64,000 nucleotides of DNA, from positions 1,140,501-1,204,500 of the forward strand of contig JAULSR010000007.1 of assembly GCA_030512295.1 (NCBI GenBank), given 5' to 3'. The DNA comes from Bombardia bombarda (lineage: Eukaryota > Ascomycota > Sordariomycetes > Sordariales > Lasiosphaeriaceae). The stretch's first letter is position 1. Each line of letters opens with the position of its first letter. Made by a program: the position numbers and the translations under genes. Under the pieces are notes generated by a model. The model saw nothing but the letters and a program-made list of their open reading frames with translations. It made no database searches and had not been told where the DNA came from. Shown here one piece after another: positions 10,190 through 20,185 of the stretch.

Positions 10190-11571
10190 ATGCCAGAGGT
10201 ATCATGCTACTGGCCTGACGGCACAGAGCTTTCGGATCAGTCAAACCCTGGGGGTTTAGGCATGGGCTACTATTATCCATGTTCTAATAATCCGGCTATA
10301 TGTTGCTACAAAGGGGATGCCTGCTTCGCCAACGGCCTCTGTGGAGGTTCGATGCTCTATCGTGGCGGGTGTACCGATCCCAACTGGCCGCCCGGGTGTG
10401 CCCAGTACTGCCTTGACGCCAATACATACACCAGGGTCAATGTCGATAAGTGCGGTTGGGCGCAAAGCGGGCGCTTGTATTGTAATCCTAGCGGACCTGC
10501 CTCAACCTTGTGCTCCATGACAGACAGTTCAATCTCGACGAATACTATCTTCTACCCGGGTAAGCTTGATCACCATCTCTTCCCATAGACGTGTTATTGT
10601 TTTCTGACCTGAGTTGACATCAATAATCTCTCGCATTTGACTGTTTAGTTCAGACCAGGGTCACTTATAGAAAGAAGTGAATAGGATTGATGCTGGACCA
10701 TGGATGATAAATTGTTAAAGGTAGGTAGGTATCTTATGCCACTTAAGTGTTTTGGCATCAAGTTGGTCGACGCATTCATCCACATTGTCTTCATCATCAA
10801 CCTTTGTTCTGAATCCTCGTATCTTTGGGCACCACATACTCAATGCTCTTAGCTGACTTCTCCCAGAACTATTTAGATTTCTGAACTTGTGAATCAGCCG
10901 CCTCAGCCATGGCCATCAGCACTTCAATTACTACTTTACCTACTTCCACTTCCACTATCACTGCCACTGAAACTATCACAGTTCTACTGTCGAATTCCAT
11001 GATAACTGGCCAAACTGCTACCACGTGTTCCGAAGCAGTTACGAGAACGCTGGCCTTGTCAGAGCCCTTTTCAGCCCCCGTCTCCATCGAGAGCATCACA
11101 AGACAATTGACTACCACATCCCTTTCTACAGAAGAGTCACTCTCCACCAAAAGTACCACATCTCGATCGACCAACACTACATTCGTCTCTTCAACAACGG
11201 CACTATCAACACCATCTTCAAATACGTCTAGTATTGTCCCCCTGGCAGGAGGCATCAGCGTCGGCTGTTTCGGCCTCATTCTCTCCGGTCTCCTTTTATT
11301 TCTGGCTTTACGGATACGGAATCGAGGCCCAAAACTCAACAACACCGTGTCAATCTCTCCATACGAAGCTGGGAGGTTAGACAAAGCTCATCCGGCCACG
11401 GTGTCCGAGCTGCCTGGGCAAAGCCGACAGATAGCACAGCTACCGGATTGTGAATGGCTTGGTAGTGCCAATAGGGCTAGGATGAGGCTACAAGGCGGCA
11501 GTAGCAGCAACAGGGTTGACGTCAAGAGCACCAACCACAACACAAACAAAACAATACTTGTGCCACTGTAG
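10190..11571 (+). CDS. cysteine-rich single-pass membrane protein, paralogue C (expanded intron)
   Basis: Exon 1 (10190-10559) encodes a 12-cysteine ectodomain: SCYWPDG, YPCSNN, ICCYKGD, GLCGG, YRGGCTD, GCAQYC, then three more cysteines. It ends in phase 1 before a GTAAGC donor, as in the paralogues. The frame resumes in exon 2 with a Thr/Ser-rich stalk, a membrane span (LAGGISVGCFGLILSGLLLFLAL), basic RIRNRG, and tail motifs SELPG, QLPDCEWL and MRLQG, ending at 11571. The acceptor is either AG at 10896-10897 or 10905-10906; both keep frame (347 or 344 residues). The intron is therefore about 340 nt, four to five times longer than in A, B and D, and an additional exon in it is possible. No signal peptide is seen. 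Confidence 0.75.
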
Positions 11572-12424
11572 TAGACGCTGTCTCTGTATCTCGTTTCTCT
11601 AAGGGCATCACCGATGTCGGAGAACAAGATGAGAGAGGAAATACACCCCTTTTAGTATGATCTAATTGATTCCAGGACCTTTTGTGTTAAAGTGCGGTTG
11701 GACAAACATAGCATTTGCTGCATGGGCGCGTGACTTCGTATTCCGATAAGCACGGCGTCTACCTTTGACTACCCAAGAAACATAGCATGTTAGACTCCTT
11801 TAAAAGTCACTTTGTTTTCATCGCCTTTCACTACTCTGCTTTATAGACCAGCTATGGTCTCTTCGCAGCCATGAAAACACAGGTGGGTTAAACACGCATT
11901 TGGTGACAACTGTGGACTGGAGACAAGACGATACACAAGAGTGTGCAGCTTTCCTTTTGCTGAGTCGCATGAAACGAAAGGCGAGCACAACAACGGGGAG
12001 GCACATACCATGTTTCACCATGCCACTACGAGCCATGCTGGTTACTCGATTGCGCTCCCACACCTGTCATTTAACACGAGCTTGCTGTGTGGAGGAACAT
12101 CTGCTACGCAGTGATTTAATTACAGTCTGCGCTGTACTTATCTCTTCAAAAGTGGAAAAAGAATGACAGAGACATATAATCTTGGGTTAACAGTCCGGCT
12201 TGCACTAGGTAGGTACCTTCAAAGAACCGACTCTCAACATATTCATTCAGTCATAATACGTTGTCGAGCATAATAATATTAAAATAGCTGAGCGCTACTA
12301 CCAACTCTCTGTGTTCATTGAACTTACGTGATTTCTGTCAAAACTTGAATTACTTTCATATACAAAGCATCCATATTCAACACACTCCGTATCAAATCAA
12401 CGACTCAGGCTACATAACAGTGCG
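11572..12424. other. spacer between paralogues C and D
   Basis: About 850 bases, AT-rich towards the 3' end, holding the promoter region of D. No cysteine-pattern exon and no RNA gene were recognised. Confidence 0.5.
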
Positions 12425-13275
12425 ATGAAGCTACCCACAACTACCGCCGCAGCATACCCGGATGGTGAAGGCTGCTTCTGGCCCAGCGGTTTCAAAGCAC
12501 GCAATCATTGGCCTTGTGGAAACTGGACCGAGATGTGCTGTGCAAGAGACGACCTGTGTCTAGGAATGAATTTATGCCAGCTTACTGATGAAACCTGGAT
12601 TTATCGTGGATCGTGCACCCGACAAGACTGGCTGGAGGCAAACACTTCATGTCCCCGTTGGTGCCTTGATTTCAACCATAGCGACGACTTCTGGAACGTG
12701 AACGAACTACAATATTGTGATGCTAAAGATGTTAACGATGTCTTTTTCTGCAAAAACAACATGCAGAATTTGGATACATGCTCTCAGCTTCCATTACCCG
12801 CACCCAAGGATGGATACGAGTATCTTTCAGAAAGTCTTGGTATGTGTTTATATCTGCCCACATGCCTGTGAGCTTGAACCATCCAGCTGATATCGGCCAA
12901 AACTAACCCTTTGAAGATGCCCTTCTTGATATTCGCGGAACAGCAACGGCGTCAATTCAAGGTCCAACTTCAGTCACTACAATAGTGACCTTTTTGGCTC
13001 CAACATCCTCTCCAGCCAGCGGCAAACCTGCAATCTCCACAATACCCCCGACCTCGCCACCAGTCAAGCTCCCAGTCGCCATCGGTGTCAGCATCGGCTG
13101 CGTAGCTCTGATTACCGCCGTCGTCATCGCTATTGTCCTCATACTAAGGGCACGGAGACGACGGCGTAGAGCCGTCGACAACATTGCCGAGATGCCTGAC
13201 AACCAGGGCCCAGTCCTTGCAGATGGTGGCAGGATCACGAGGAACGAGTTGGAGGGCAGCGTTTCGGGAGACTGA
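12425..13275 (+). CDS. cysteine-rich single-pass membrane protein, paralogue D (possible early stop)
   Basis: Exon 1 12425-12839, 77-nt intron (GTATGT...TTTGAAG), exon 2 12917-13275, 257 residues. The ectodomain has the 12-cysteine pattern (GCFWPSG, MCCARDD, NLCQ, YRGSCT, CPRWC). The stalk is much shorter than in A-C (about 30 residues). The span PVAIGVSIGCVALITAVVIAIVLI is followed by RARRRRRR, then tail motifs IAEMPDNQG and NELEG. The frame continues in the same phase past TGA 13273-13275 for 58 more codons of charged, tail-like sequence to TGA 13450-13452. The stop may therefore be a recent nonsense change or be bypassed. No signal peptide; the N-terminus is MKLPTTTAAAYPDGEGC. Confidence 0.75.
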
Positions 13276-13452
13276 AATTTGAATGCTCTTGTAACGACAA
13301 AAGAGGAGGACAAAGCAGTTGTCGATGTCAACGAGGTGGATGTGCAGGACACTAAAGTCTCTAAAAAACCACAAGGGGATAGTGACGGGGCAAATGGTGA
13401 TACCGAGGCTAGAAAAGATGTCGACCGTGACGGTACTGGAAACGCCCCATGA
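13276..13452 (+). other. in-frame charged extension beyond the stop of paralogue D
   Basis: Fifty-eight open codons directly in frame after the TGA, rich in Lys, Glu and Asp (for example TTKEEDKAVVDVNEVD), then TGA. The composition resembles the cytoplasmic tails of paralogues A and B and not an average 3' UTR. Interpretation is open: former coding tail after a nonsense mutation, or readthrough. Confidence 0.4.
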
Positions 13453-14236
13453 GGATACGAAGGACAGATGTGCACACCAACAGGAAGAAAATAGGGGTAA
13501 TAGCTTAGCAGGCAAGAAACAATCCGATACGACGAGATATAATCGAGGGAGAAAGAAATCTGACTTATAGTTTTATGCCACAGAGAACAAAATAGTATTC
13601 GTATTTGATGCCATGTCCAGAAAGATGGCATGTATGAGGTTCATCTTCTGTGGACAGCCTTGTTTGCCCTTCTAACAAACCTGAGTTCGTGACCAAGACA
13701 TAGACAGATCGGCGTCTGGCAATAAACGGTGCTTTTCTTCATTAATGAGATAACTAGATCAATACTGGGGTCAAGAATGGTAGTTCGGGACGGTGTTTTT
13801 CAACAAGCCTGGAACAAGGGCGTTAAAGAACAAAGAGCCCAATGGCGAGGGTTAATGCGCCGAATGCTGTGGATCACAACCATGAGGATGACAACAAAGG
13901 CTATATCTGTCAGAGTCAGCAAAACAAACCAAACCAATTGAAACAACATATACAATGTATGCAGCTCGCCAGTCACGATGCTGCTCGTGTGTGTTGGCCA
14001 ATTATATTTTGGGATTTGGGTTCATCGGGGTGCTCTAAATTGTATCGATCTGCGACGATAAGATGATGCATTTTACCAGCTCCCCATCTTTCATTGCTAC
14101 CATGAAAGAGACCAAAAGTGAGATAAGCATTCCGAAGTACGCCCCCACCATGGAATCCGTCGAAACCGCCCGACGCACACTCTTCCTGTCATATGCTAAC
14201 CACAAACGCGACGTCCCCGTCCTCGCCACGAAGCCT
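13453..14236. other. convergent spacer between paralogue D and CPC2
   Basis: About 780 bases between two 3' ends. A and T runs are consistent with 3' UTRs; no gene recognised. The 224-codon minus-strand frame at 12957-13631 is a shadow of paralogue D. Confidence 0.5.
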
Positions 14237-15723
14237 TTATGCCCTGGACATAACGCCCCAGGCACGGATGACGTTGTCGGTGTAACCAGCGAACAGGGTC
14301 TGGCCATCGGCAGACCACGCCAAGCTGACGCACTCGGGCTCACGGCTCTTCTTGCCGATGTTCTGGAACTCGGGCTTGAGCTCATCAACCTTGCTCTTCT
14401 TCTCGAGGTCAAAGATGATGATGCTGGAGGCGGTAGCGGCGCACAGCCAGTATCTGTTGGGAGAGAAGACGAGGGCATGGATCTCGTCGTTGGCGTTAAG
14501 GGAGTACAAATGCTTGCTCTCGTTAAGGTCCCAAAGCATTGTAGTACCGTCCTTACCACCGGAGGCGCAGAGGGATCCGTCGGGGGAGATGGTGACGGTG
14601 TTGATGTATCCGGTGTGGCCGATGTGGTCGGTCTGGAGCTTGCAGCTAGACAACTCCCAAACCTATTGATGCCAGTATTGTTAGCTTGCCTGCTCCGAAT
14701 TTCTCTTTGGGCCATTGCATAGCAAAACGTGATGGGTAGTTGTCGACAGAATCAGTGCGTGTGTGTTGGTCTCATTGCTTAAAAGCTCTGAAGTAGCAAA
14801 TACTTTTGATAAAAGTTGCGAGCATCATGGTGACGAGAATGTGGGCAAAGAATTGAAGTGTTTGGCCGGGGCTTGTCGAAACATACCTTGACCAGCTTGT
14901 CCCAGCCGGACGAGACGATCACGGGGTTCTGGGGGTTCGGCGAGAAGCGAACGCACGAAACCCACTCGGTGTGACCCTTCTCAGTGATGGTGAACTTGCA
15001 GTCACCGAGGGTGTTCCACAGCTTGATGCTCCGGTCGCGCGAGCCCGAGACGATCTGACGGTTGTCGGCGGAGAAGGAGACCGAAAGGACATCGTTGGTG
15101 TGGCCGACGAAGCGGCGGGTGGTGGTGCCGGTGGACAGCTCCCAGAGGCGGAGAGTCTTGTCCCACGAGGCCGAGAGAGCGTAAGCACCGTCCGAGGAGA
15201 TCACCTGCCAAGCCTATCAGCATACCGCACCGCTTCCTCACGACTTCTTCGAGATTCGCTCATGGGACGACGTACGCAGTCGGAGACGATGTGGGAGTGG
15301 CCGTGGAGAGACCGCTTGGGGTAACCGTACGAGCTCTCATCGCGGGTAAGGTTCCAGATGATCAGAGTCTTGTCTCTGCTGCCGGAGAGGAGCATGTTGG
15401 GGCTGGAAACGACGGTAAGTGCATGTCCACAAGCGATTCGCGATTGCGAGTGTGGGGGAGGCGATCGTACTTCTCCATCGACGTAGCCAAGCTAGTGACC
15501 CAGCCATTCTGCAAGAAATTGCCATCAGTTCCAGTTCTCGGACTCAAAAAGTTTAGTGGTGCAATTGGCCGCCCGCTACTGCTCGAACGCGAGCTCGCTG
15601 CGCTTTTGCATTTGCCCCAGCGCAGGAGCTCTTGTCGTCGCTGTATTGGTGCTTTTGCCGTCGTCTCGGGTGTCAACTTACGTGGCCCTCAAGGGTGCCC
15701 TTGAGAATGAGTTGCTCAGCCAT
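14237..15723 (-). CDS. cpc-2: G-beta-like WD40 protein CPC2/RACK1 (ribosome-bound scaffold)
   Basis: Five exons: 15723-15682, 15508-15471, 15402-15276, 15204-14887 and 14662-14237. All introns are GT-AG and together give 316 residues, the family's standard length. The protein starts MAEQLILKGTLEGHNGWVTSLATS and ends WGVMSRA. Seven WD40 blades are visible (for example SGSRDKTLIIWNL, SASWDKTLRLWEL, SGSRDRSIKLWNT, SSGWDKLVKVWEL, SGGKDGTTMLWDL). RACK1 binds the head of the 40S subunit near the mRNA exit channel and links signalling to translation; in Neurospora, cpc-2 is needed for general amino acid control. Intron 4 hosts a U24-like snoRNA. TAF8 lies about 1 kb upstream on the same strand. Confidence 0.97.
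14748..14832 (-). ncRNA. box C/D snoRNA, U24-like, in CPC2 intron 4
   Basis: Inside the 224-nt last intron of CPC2 the minus strand has, in order: a C box ATGATGC (14828-14822), the 15-nt guide TATTTGCTACTTCAG (14802-14788), a small GCTT/AAGC hairpin, a C'-like AATGAGA, and a D box CTGA (14755-14752). The spacing from C to D is 77 nt. The guide, the ATGATGY form of the C box and the hairpin-C' layout match U24 as I remember it from yeast. There U24 also lies in the intron of the RACK1 gene (ASC1) and directs 2'-O-methylation of 25S rRNA. The second U24 guide before box D (CACCAAGATC in yeast and human) is not evident, and I see no strong terminal stem; exact ends are approximate. Confidence 0.65.
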
Positions 15724-16756
15724 CTTGAAGTCCTTACTGGGTGGTCAGAGGATTAGAGGAAGAATGGTGAGCTTTTTCGCGGTTGCCCTCTTTTCCTCGG
15801 GAGGAGCTTAGAAGATTCCGAAATTTTTGTGCGGCGGAAATAGGGTCGGCAGAATCGTGGGGTAACCACCAATCGCACCACACCAGTGGGTCGTTGCTGT
15901 CGGCCCGACAGCCCTTTGTCTAGCGCCGCCAGCTGGGTGCCTGCTGGCAGCCCAGAGAAATCATGCTCGGCCAGCGTCCAGCAGTGCATTGCTGGCTGCT
16001 GCTGAAGCCGTCAGCCCCCGATCGCCCTCTGCTCCACTCGCGACTTCCATGCGCATGTGGGGAGCTAGACTTTTTCAGCTCAACGCGCCCAGCCTGGCCA
16101 GCCGCGAGTTGCTTTACACATGAATGTGGATGCCACGATGTTCACAAATGGGATCTTTAGATTGGTCGTTTTTTGATGTCCAACATTTGGAATTTTTTTA
16201 TAAGTTGGAGCCCGCCACGCTTCAACAGTACTCCCAAGGGGCATCTCACTTGATAACCTCAACTTAACTGGCAATGTCACCCGTTCCAATAAGATCAACA
16301 TTAAAGATGGCGCTGTCTTCATGTTTAAGTAAGACCCAGCTCATATCAATAAGCAAGTCGTCCACCACCAACTGTATAAATAGGGTATCTTGTCCGACTT
16401 TCTGCTGCAGTAAATAATGATGCGCCGCCGCCGTCCGTCCCTTTCATTTCATCCATATAACTCCTGGTAAAAACACCCATGAATCCCATCGCAGCTATGA
16501 GGTGCTGTGTCGCCGCACAGCTGGCTAGCCGTCTGTTGAACCGTCCTACGATCCACAATGCAATACACGCCTCCGAGAGGCGATCTCAACGCAAAAAGAG
16601 CTCAAAGCACCATCATCCTTCCCTACCACACCCACCCTCCCCGGCGGTCTTCTTAGTCCCCCACACTGATCTTGCCCTCCAAAAGGCTAATCCTCAAAAA
16701 AGGCCAATCCTCCCCATCATCCCCACCAAACGTGAGTAACGTGCTTATCCTCCCCA
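15724..16756. other. CPC2 promoter region and TAF8 3' flank
   Basis: About 1 kb between tandem minus-strand genes. A good TATAAATAG lies on the plus strand at 16375-16383. About 95 nt downstream of it is a plus-strand 86-codon frame (16479-16739) whose first 50 residues are Arg/Ser/Ala-rich like a mitochondrial presequence, and a GTGAGT donor-like site follows its last codons. I do not call it a gene without transcript evidence. Confidence 0.4.
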
Positions 16757-17920
16757 TCACAAGTCACCAGCAACAGCAACCTTCTTGGCCGCCGCCGTCC
16801 TGGGCATCTCCCTCCGATAGTAGCGCTCCTCGGCATTGACAATCATGCTGTGATCGGCGATCTCGACGCGCTTCGCCGGCTCCTTGCCCTTTGCCTTGTC
16901 CCCGTCCTGCATCAGGTCGACCATGAGGGCCTCCCACATCTGGTGGCGGTCCCGGCGCGTGGGGTCGAGCTGCGCTGTCGACCACACCTCCCTCTGCTTG
17001 GCCACCTTGGCGGCGCGCGTCAGCTTCCGCAGCGCCTGCTCGCCGTCCTTGGCCTCCTGGGCGGCCGCCTCGCGTATCTTTTTAGGGTCGCCGCGCGGTA
17101 TCTCGCGCTGTGTAAGGCTTGCTGATTGTGTTTGCGTTTGCGATGATGCGTTGCCGCCGCCGGCGGCTCCTGCTGCTTGTGACTGTGCTGCGTCGGCCGG
17201 GAGTGGGTCGGCGGCTGTGAAGTTGTCCACGTCTTCGGGGGTGGATTTGTAGGTGTGGATGCTCGGGAAGGATGGGAATGAGGCGGGGATGTAGCCTTTT
17301 GCAGCTTTATCTGCGGCACCGTCCAGCTCGGGGCAGAGGATGGGCAGGTCGGTGATGGTTGAGTCGGGGATGTCGAGAGGCTCGTATTTGGGCAGTCTTT
17401 TTGACCGTGGTATTGGTGGCTTCCTATGTGGCCGGAGCGCTGATGTGGTGAGGTTGCGGCGTTTGAGGGTCTTCTCGAAGTCTTTTGGGACAGGGTAGGA
17501 GCGGCGGGCGACGTTGGCGAATGTCTTGACATCCTCGACGATTTTAGAAAGGTCTGAGCAAGGTCATCTGTCAGTAGGCAGCCTTGTTCAACATGACAAG
17601 AAGCCAGCCTTACAGGCATCGGTCATAGCAACAAAGCTCTCCATGGCCTCGGGGGAGGCGCTATCGAAGCCGACCTTCTCGAGGGCGAGGGCGACGCTGC
17701 GTCGCAGGCCCGTCTTCGCCAGGTCATCGTGGGTTATCAGGGGCGAGGATTGCGTCGATGTGCCGGGCTTCACGGTAGATAGTATTATTGGGTGGGCGGG
17801 TTGAGTTCGCTGTCGCTTCTTCTCTGGCGAGTGGTCGTCTTGTGTTTCTGCTGTTCGCTTTCGTGATTCGGGCGCGGGCGCCATCGTGGGCTGTTCTTCT
17901 TCTACGCGTGCCGGAGACAT
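16757..17920 (-). CDS. TAF8: TFIID subunit TAF8
   Basis: Two exons, 17920-17614 and 17553-16757, separated by a 60-nt intron (GTAAGG...GCTCAG) that splits a Tyr codon. Length is 367 residues, or 355 from the second in-frame ATG at 17884. The N-terminal half holds the histone-fold (LRRSVALALEKVGFDSASPEAMESFVAMTDAYLSKIVEDVKTFANVARR), which pairs with TAF10 in TFIID. The middle carries the TAF8 C-terminal-domain signature: proline-rich LPILCPELDG followed by FPSFPSIHTYKSTPE. The tail is Lys/Ala-rich and probably helical. TAF8 is an essential, nuclear general transcription factor subunit. A KKRQR cluster near residue 38 could act in nuclear import. Confidence 0.88.
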
Positions 17921-18661
17921 GAGTGCGCAGCCGCTGTCGCTATGTGATGAAGACGCTACGCTGCTGCTTCAATCGTTTGACGGCCGGTTTGCTACAACAT
18001 CGGGCAGGCGAAACAAAGGTAAGCTGGCAAAGGAGTTGTTCGGGTGGTCTGTGATGTGGTCCGCGAGCAAAGTCTTGGCGCGCTTTGAGGTTCCGTGAGG
18101 GTTGAAGGTTGACTCGCGCACAGGCCACTGCCTTGCCCAAGTGGTGTCAAAGCCGCAGCGACCGGCTACCTTAGGTAACCTTGAGCCTTTAGCACCTGCT
18201 GCCCCTCCTCCGATTGGCACCTACCTACTAACTTTAATCCATTTTTTCTACACGTACCAAAAAGACGGGTTGCCCCAACTGGCTCGAGCAACTGTATTCC
18301 GAAATCCTTGCAACACAAGCTCGCTTTACGAGATACAAGACCTTCGGGATCGTCTTATCTGCACAATGACAGCTTTTCCGATGGACACCTAGCTCCGAGT
18401 GGAGTCGGGGGGCATCTGCGTCTCGGGGGCTAGGCCCGCCCGCCCTGCTGAAATGCGGTAAACCTCTCAAGGCTTGATATGCATCTTACTCTCAGCTGCA
18501 AAGTGCAAACCACTTGCAGCCACATCTCATCATCACCGTCGCTCATTTATATTCCACTCATTTGTTCTGTTGGTGTTGATATTTGCCAATCATTCGTTCA
18601 TTGAGATACCCGCGCGAGAAGTCTCGAGCATAGAATATTTTCACTCGTATTCGCCTGAAAG
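17921..18661. other. divergent promoter region TAF8 / LRR kinase
   Basis: About 740 bases between two divergent genes. The last 150 bases before the kinase start are pyrimidine-rich with ATTCATTT-like elements. No RNA gene or further coding frame was recognised. Confidence 0.45.
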
Positions 18662-20185
18662 ATGCAAGAATTACAAGTTCTCCTGGATGGGGGCTACAAA
18701 GCCGCTGGCCTGACCAAGTTCAAGTTGACTTGCCCCTTAGCCTCTTTCCCAGCTGAGATTTTGGAACTCGGCGATGAGCTTGAGCAGCTCGATCTCTCAG
18801 GGACCGGTCTGTCCTCACTGCCCTCAAACCTCGGCTCCGCCCTCCCCAACCTCAAGATCGCCTTCTTCTCAGACTGCAACTTTGCCATCTTTCCCAAACA
18901 GCTGGCACAATGTCCCAACCTCGAGATGGTCGCCTTCCGCAACAATGGCATGGTCGAGATCCCTGAGGACTCTCTGCCGCTCCAGCTCCGCTGGCTCATC
19001 CTCACGGGTAACCGCATCGCCTCCCTCCCGGCCAGCATCGGCCGCTGCACGCGTCTCCAAAAGTGCATGCTAGCCGGCAACCAGCTGCAGCATCTCCCAA
19101 CCGAGATGGCCCAGTGCAGAAAGCTCGGTCTGCTGCGTCTAAGCGTGAACCGCTTCGAGTCCCTGCCCCCCTGGCTGTTTACCCTTCCCGAGTTAGCATT
19201 CGTCTCTTTTGCCGGCAACACATGCACCGCCCCCGCTGCGAACGGTGCCGTCACCAAGGCCGCATTCCGTCTCGCCCACGTTAACTGGAGCGATCTGGAG
19301 CTCCAGGAGACGCTGGGCCAGGGCGCCTCGGGCGTCATCTCGCAGGGGCTCTGGAAGCAGTCGCCAGACTACGCCGAGGAAGTGGCAGTCAAGCTCTTTC
19401 ACGGCGCGCTGACCAGCGACGGCACCCCCGCCGACGAGATGGCGGCCTTCATCGCCGCGGGCGCTCACGAGAGCTTGATCTCGGTCATGGGGCGCATCCA
19501 CGGCCACCCGGAAGAGGAAGAAGAAACCACACCTGGCGCCGACAAGAACAACAACAAATTCCAAGGCGGCATCGTCATGCAGCTGATCCCCCCATACTAC
19601 ACCGTCCTAGGCCAGCCACCATCCCTCGCCTCATGCACGCGGGACTGCTTTCCAACGCCGCAAAACGGCACCACCACCCCAAAACTCAACGCCTCTCAGG
19701 CCCTGTCCATGCTCGTCGGCCTCGCAGGCGCCGCCGAGCACCTGCACGCGCGCGGCATCGCCCACGGCGACCTCTACGCGCACAACATCCTGGCCAGCCG
19801 AGACGACGAACACGCGCTGCTGGGCGACTTTGGCGCCGCCACCATCTACGCGCACGGCCCCGAGCACGAGTGCGGCATAGAGAAGCTCGAGGTCTTGGCG
19901 TTTGCCCATCTCGTCGAGGACTTCCTGAGCAATCTCATCAAGACGGAGGGCGAATCGGAAGGAGGAGAGGGGGATGTGGATGTCGCGATGCGGCGCGGCC
20001 TGCAGCAGCTCCAGGCGCGGTGCGCGGCTGCCGACGTCGAGGCGCGCCCGACGTTTGAGCAGGTCCTCGAGGAGCTCGAGGGCATGATGGGCTGGAGGGG
20101 CATGATGCGTATACCTGACATTCCGAACCCGACGGCTTCGGCCTCGGCTTCGGTTGGGGTTGGGGTTGCGGCTGCTTCTTCGTGA
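18662..20185 (+). CDS. intron-less leucine-rich-repeat protein kinase
   Basis: A single 507-residue exon. Residues 20-190 form about seven leucine-rich repeats (LEQLDLSGTGLSSLPSNLG, LRWLILTGNRIASLPASIG, LQKCMLAGNQLQHLPTEM). Residues 211-480 form a kinase domain: glycine loop GQGASG at 219-224, VAVK with Lys244, catalytic HGDLYAHN with Asp370 and Asn375, and DFG at 389-391. All residues needed for catalysis are present, but the HRD motif is HGD and the activation segment is short. The HGDLYAHNIL-LLGDFGAA signature is what I recall from bacterial 'LRR-containing protein kinase family' proteins, which have the same LRR-then-kinase order. No signal peptide or membrane span, so it should be cytosolic. 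The tail ends in an Ala/Ser/Val low-complexity stretch. Substrate unknown. Confidence 0.88.
   Translation: MQELQVLLDGGYKAAGLTKFKLTCPLASFPAEILELGDELEQLDLSGTGLSSLPSNLGSALPNLKIAFFSDCNFAIFPKQLAQCPNLEMVAFRNNGMVEIPEDSLPLQLRWLILTGNRIASLPASIGRCTRLQKCMLAGNQLQHLPTEMAQCRKLGLLRLSVNRFESLPPWLFTLPELAFVSFAGNTCTAPAANGAVTKAAFRLAHVNWSDLELQETLGQGASGVISQGLWKQSPDYAEEVAVKLFHGALTSDGTPADEMAAFIAAGAHESLISVMGRIHGHPEEEEETTPGADKNNNKFQGGIVMQLIPPYYTVLGQPPSLASCTRDCFPTPQNGTTTPKLNASQALSMLVGLAGAAEHLHARGIAHGDLYAHNILASRDDEHALLGDFGAATIYAHGPEHECGIEKLEVLAFAHLVEDFLSNLIKTEGESEGGEGDVDVAMRRGLQQLQARCAAADVEARPTFEQVLEELEGMMGWRGMMRIPDIPNPTASASASVGVGVAAASS

Noticed and set aside
12957..13631. 224-codon minus-strand frame
   Set aside because: It lies antisense to paralogue D and its 3' flank; composition is a shadow of the Ser/Pro-rich plus-strand coding and no splice or start logic supports it.
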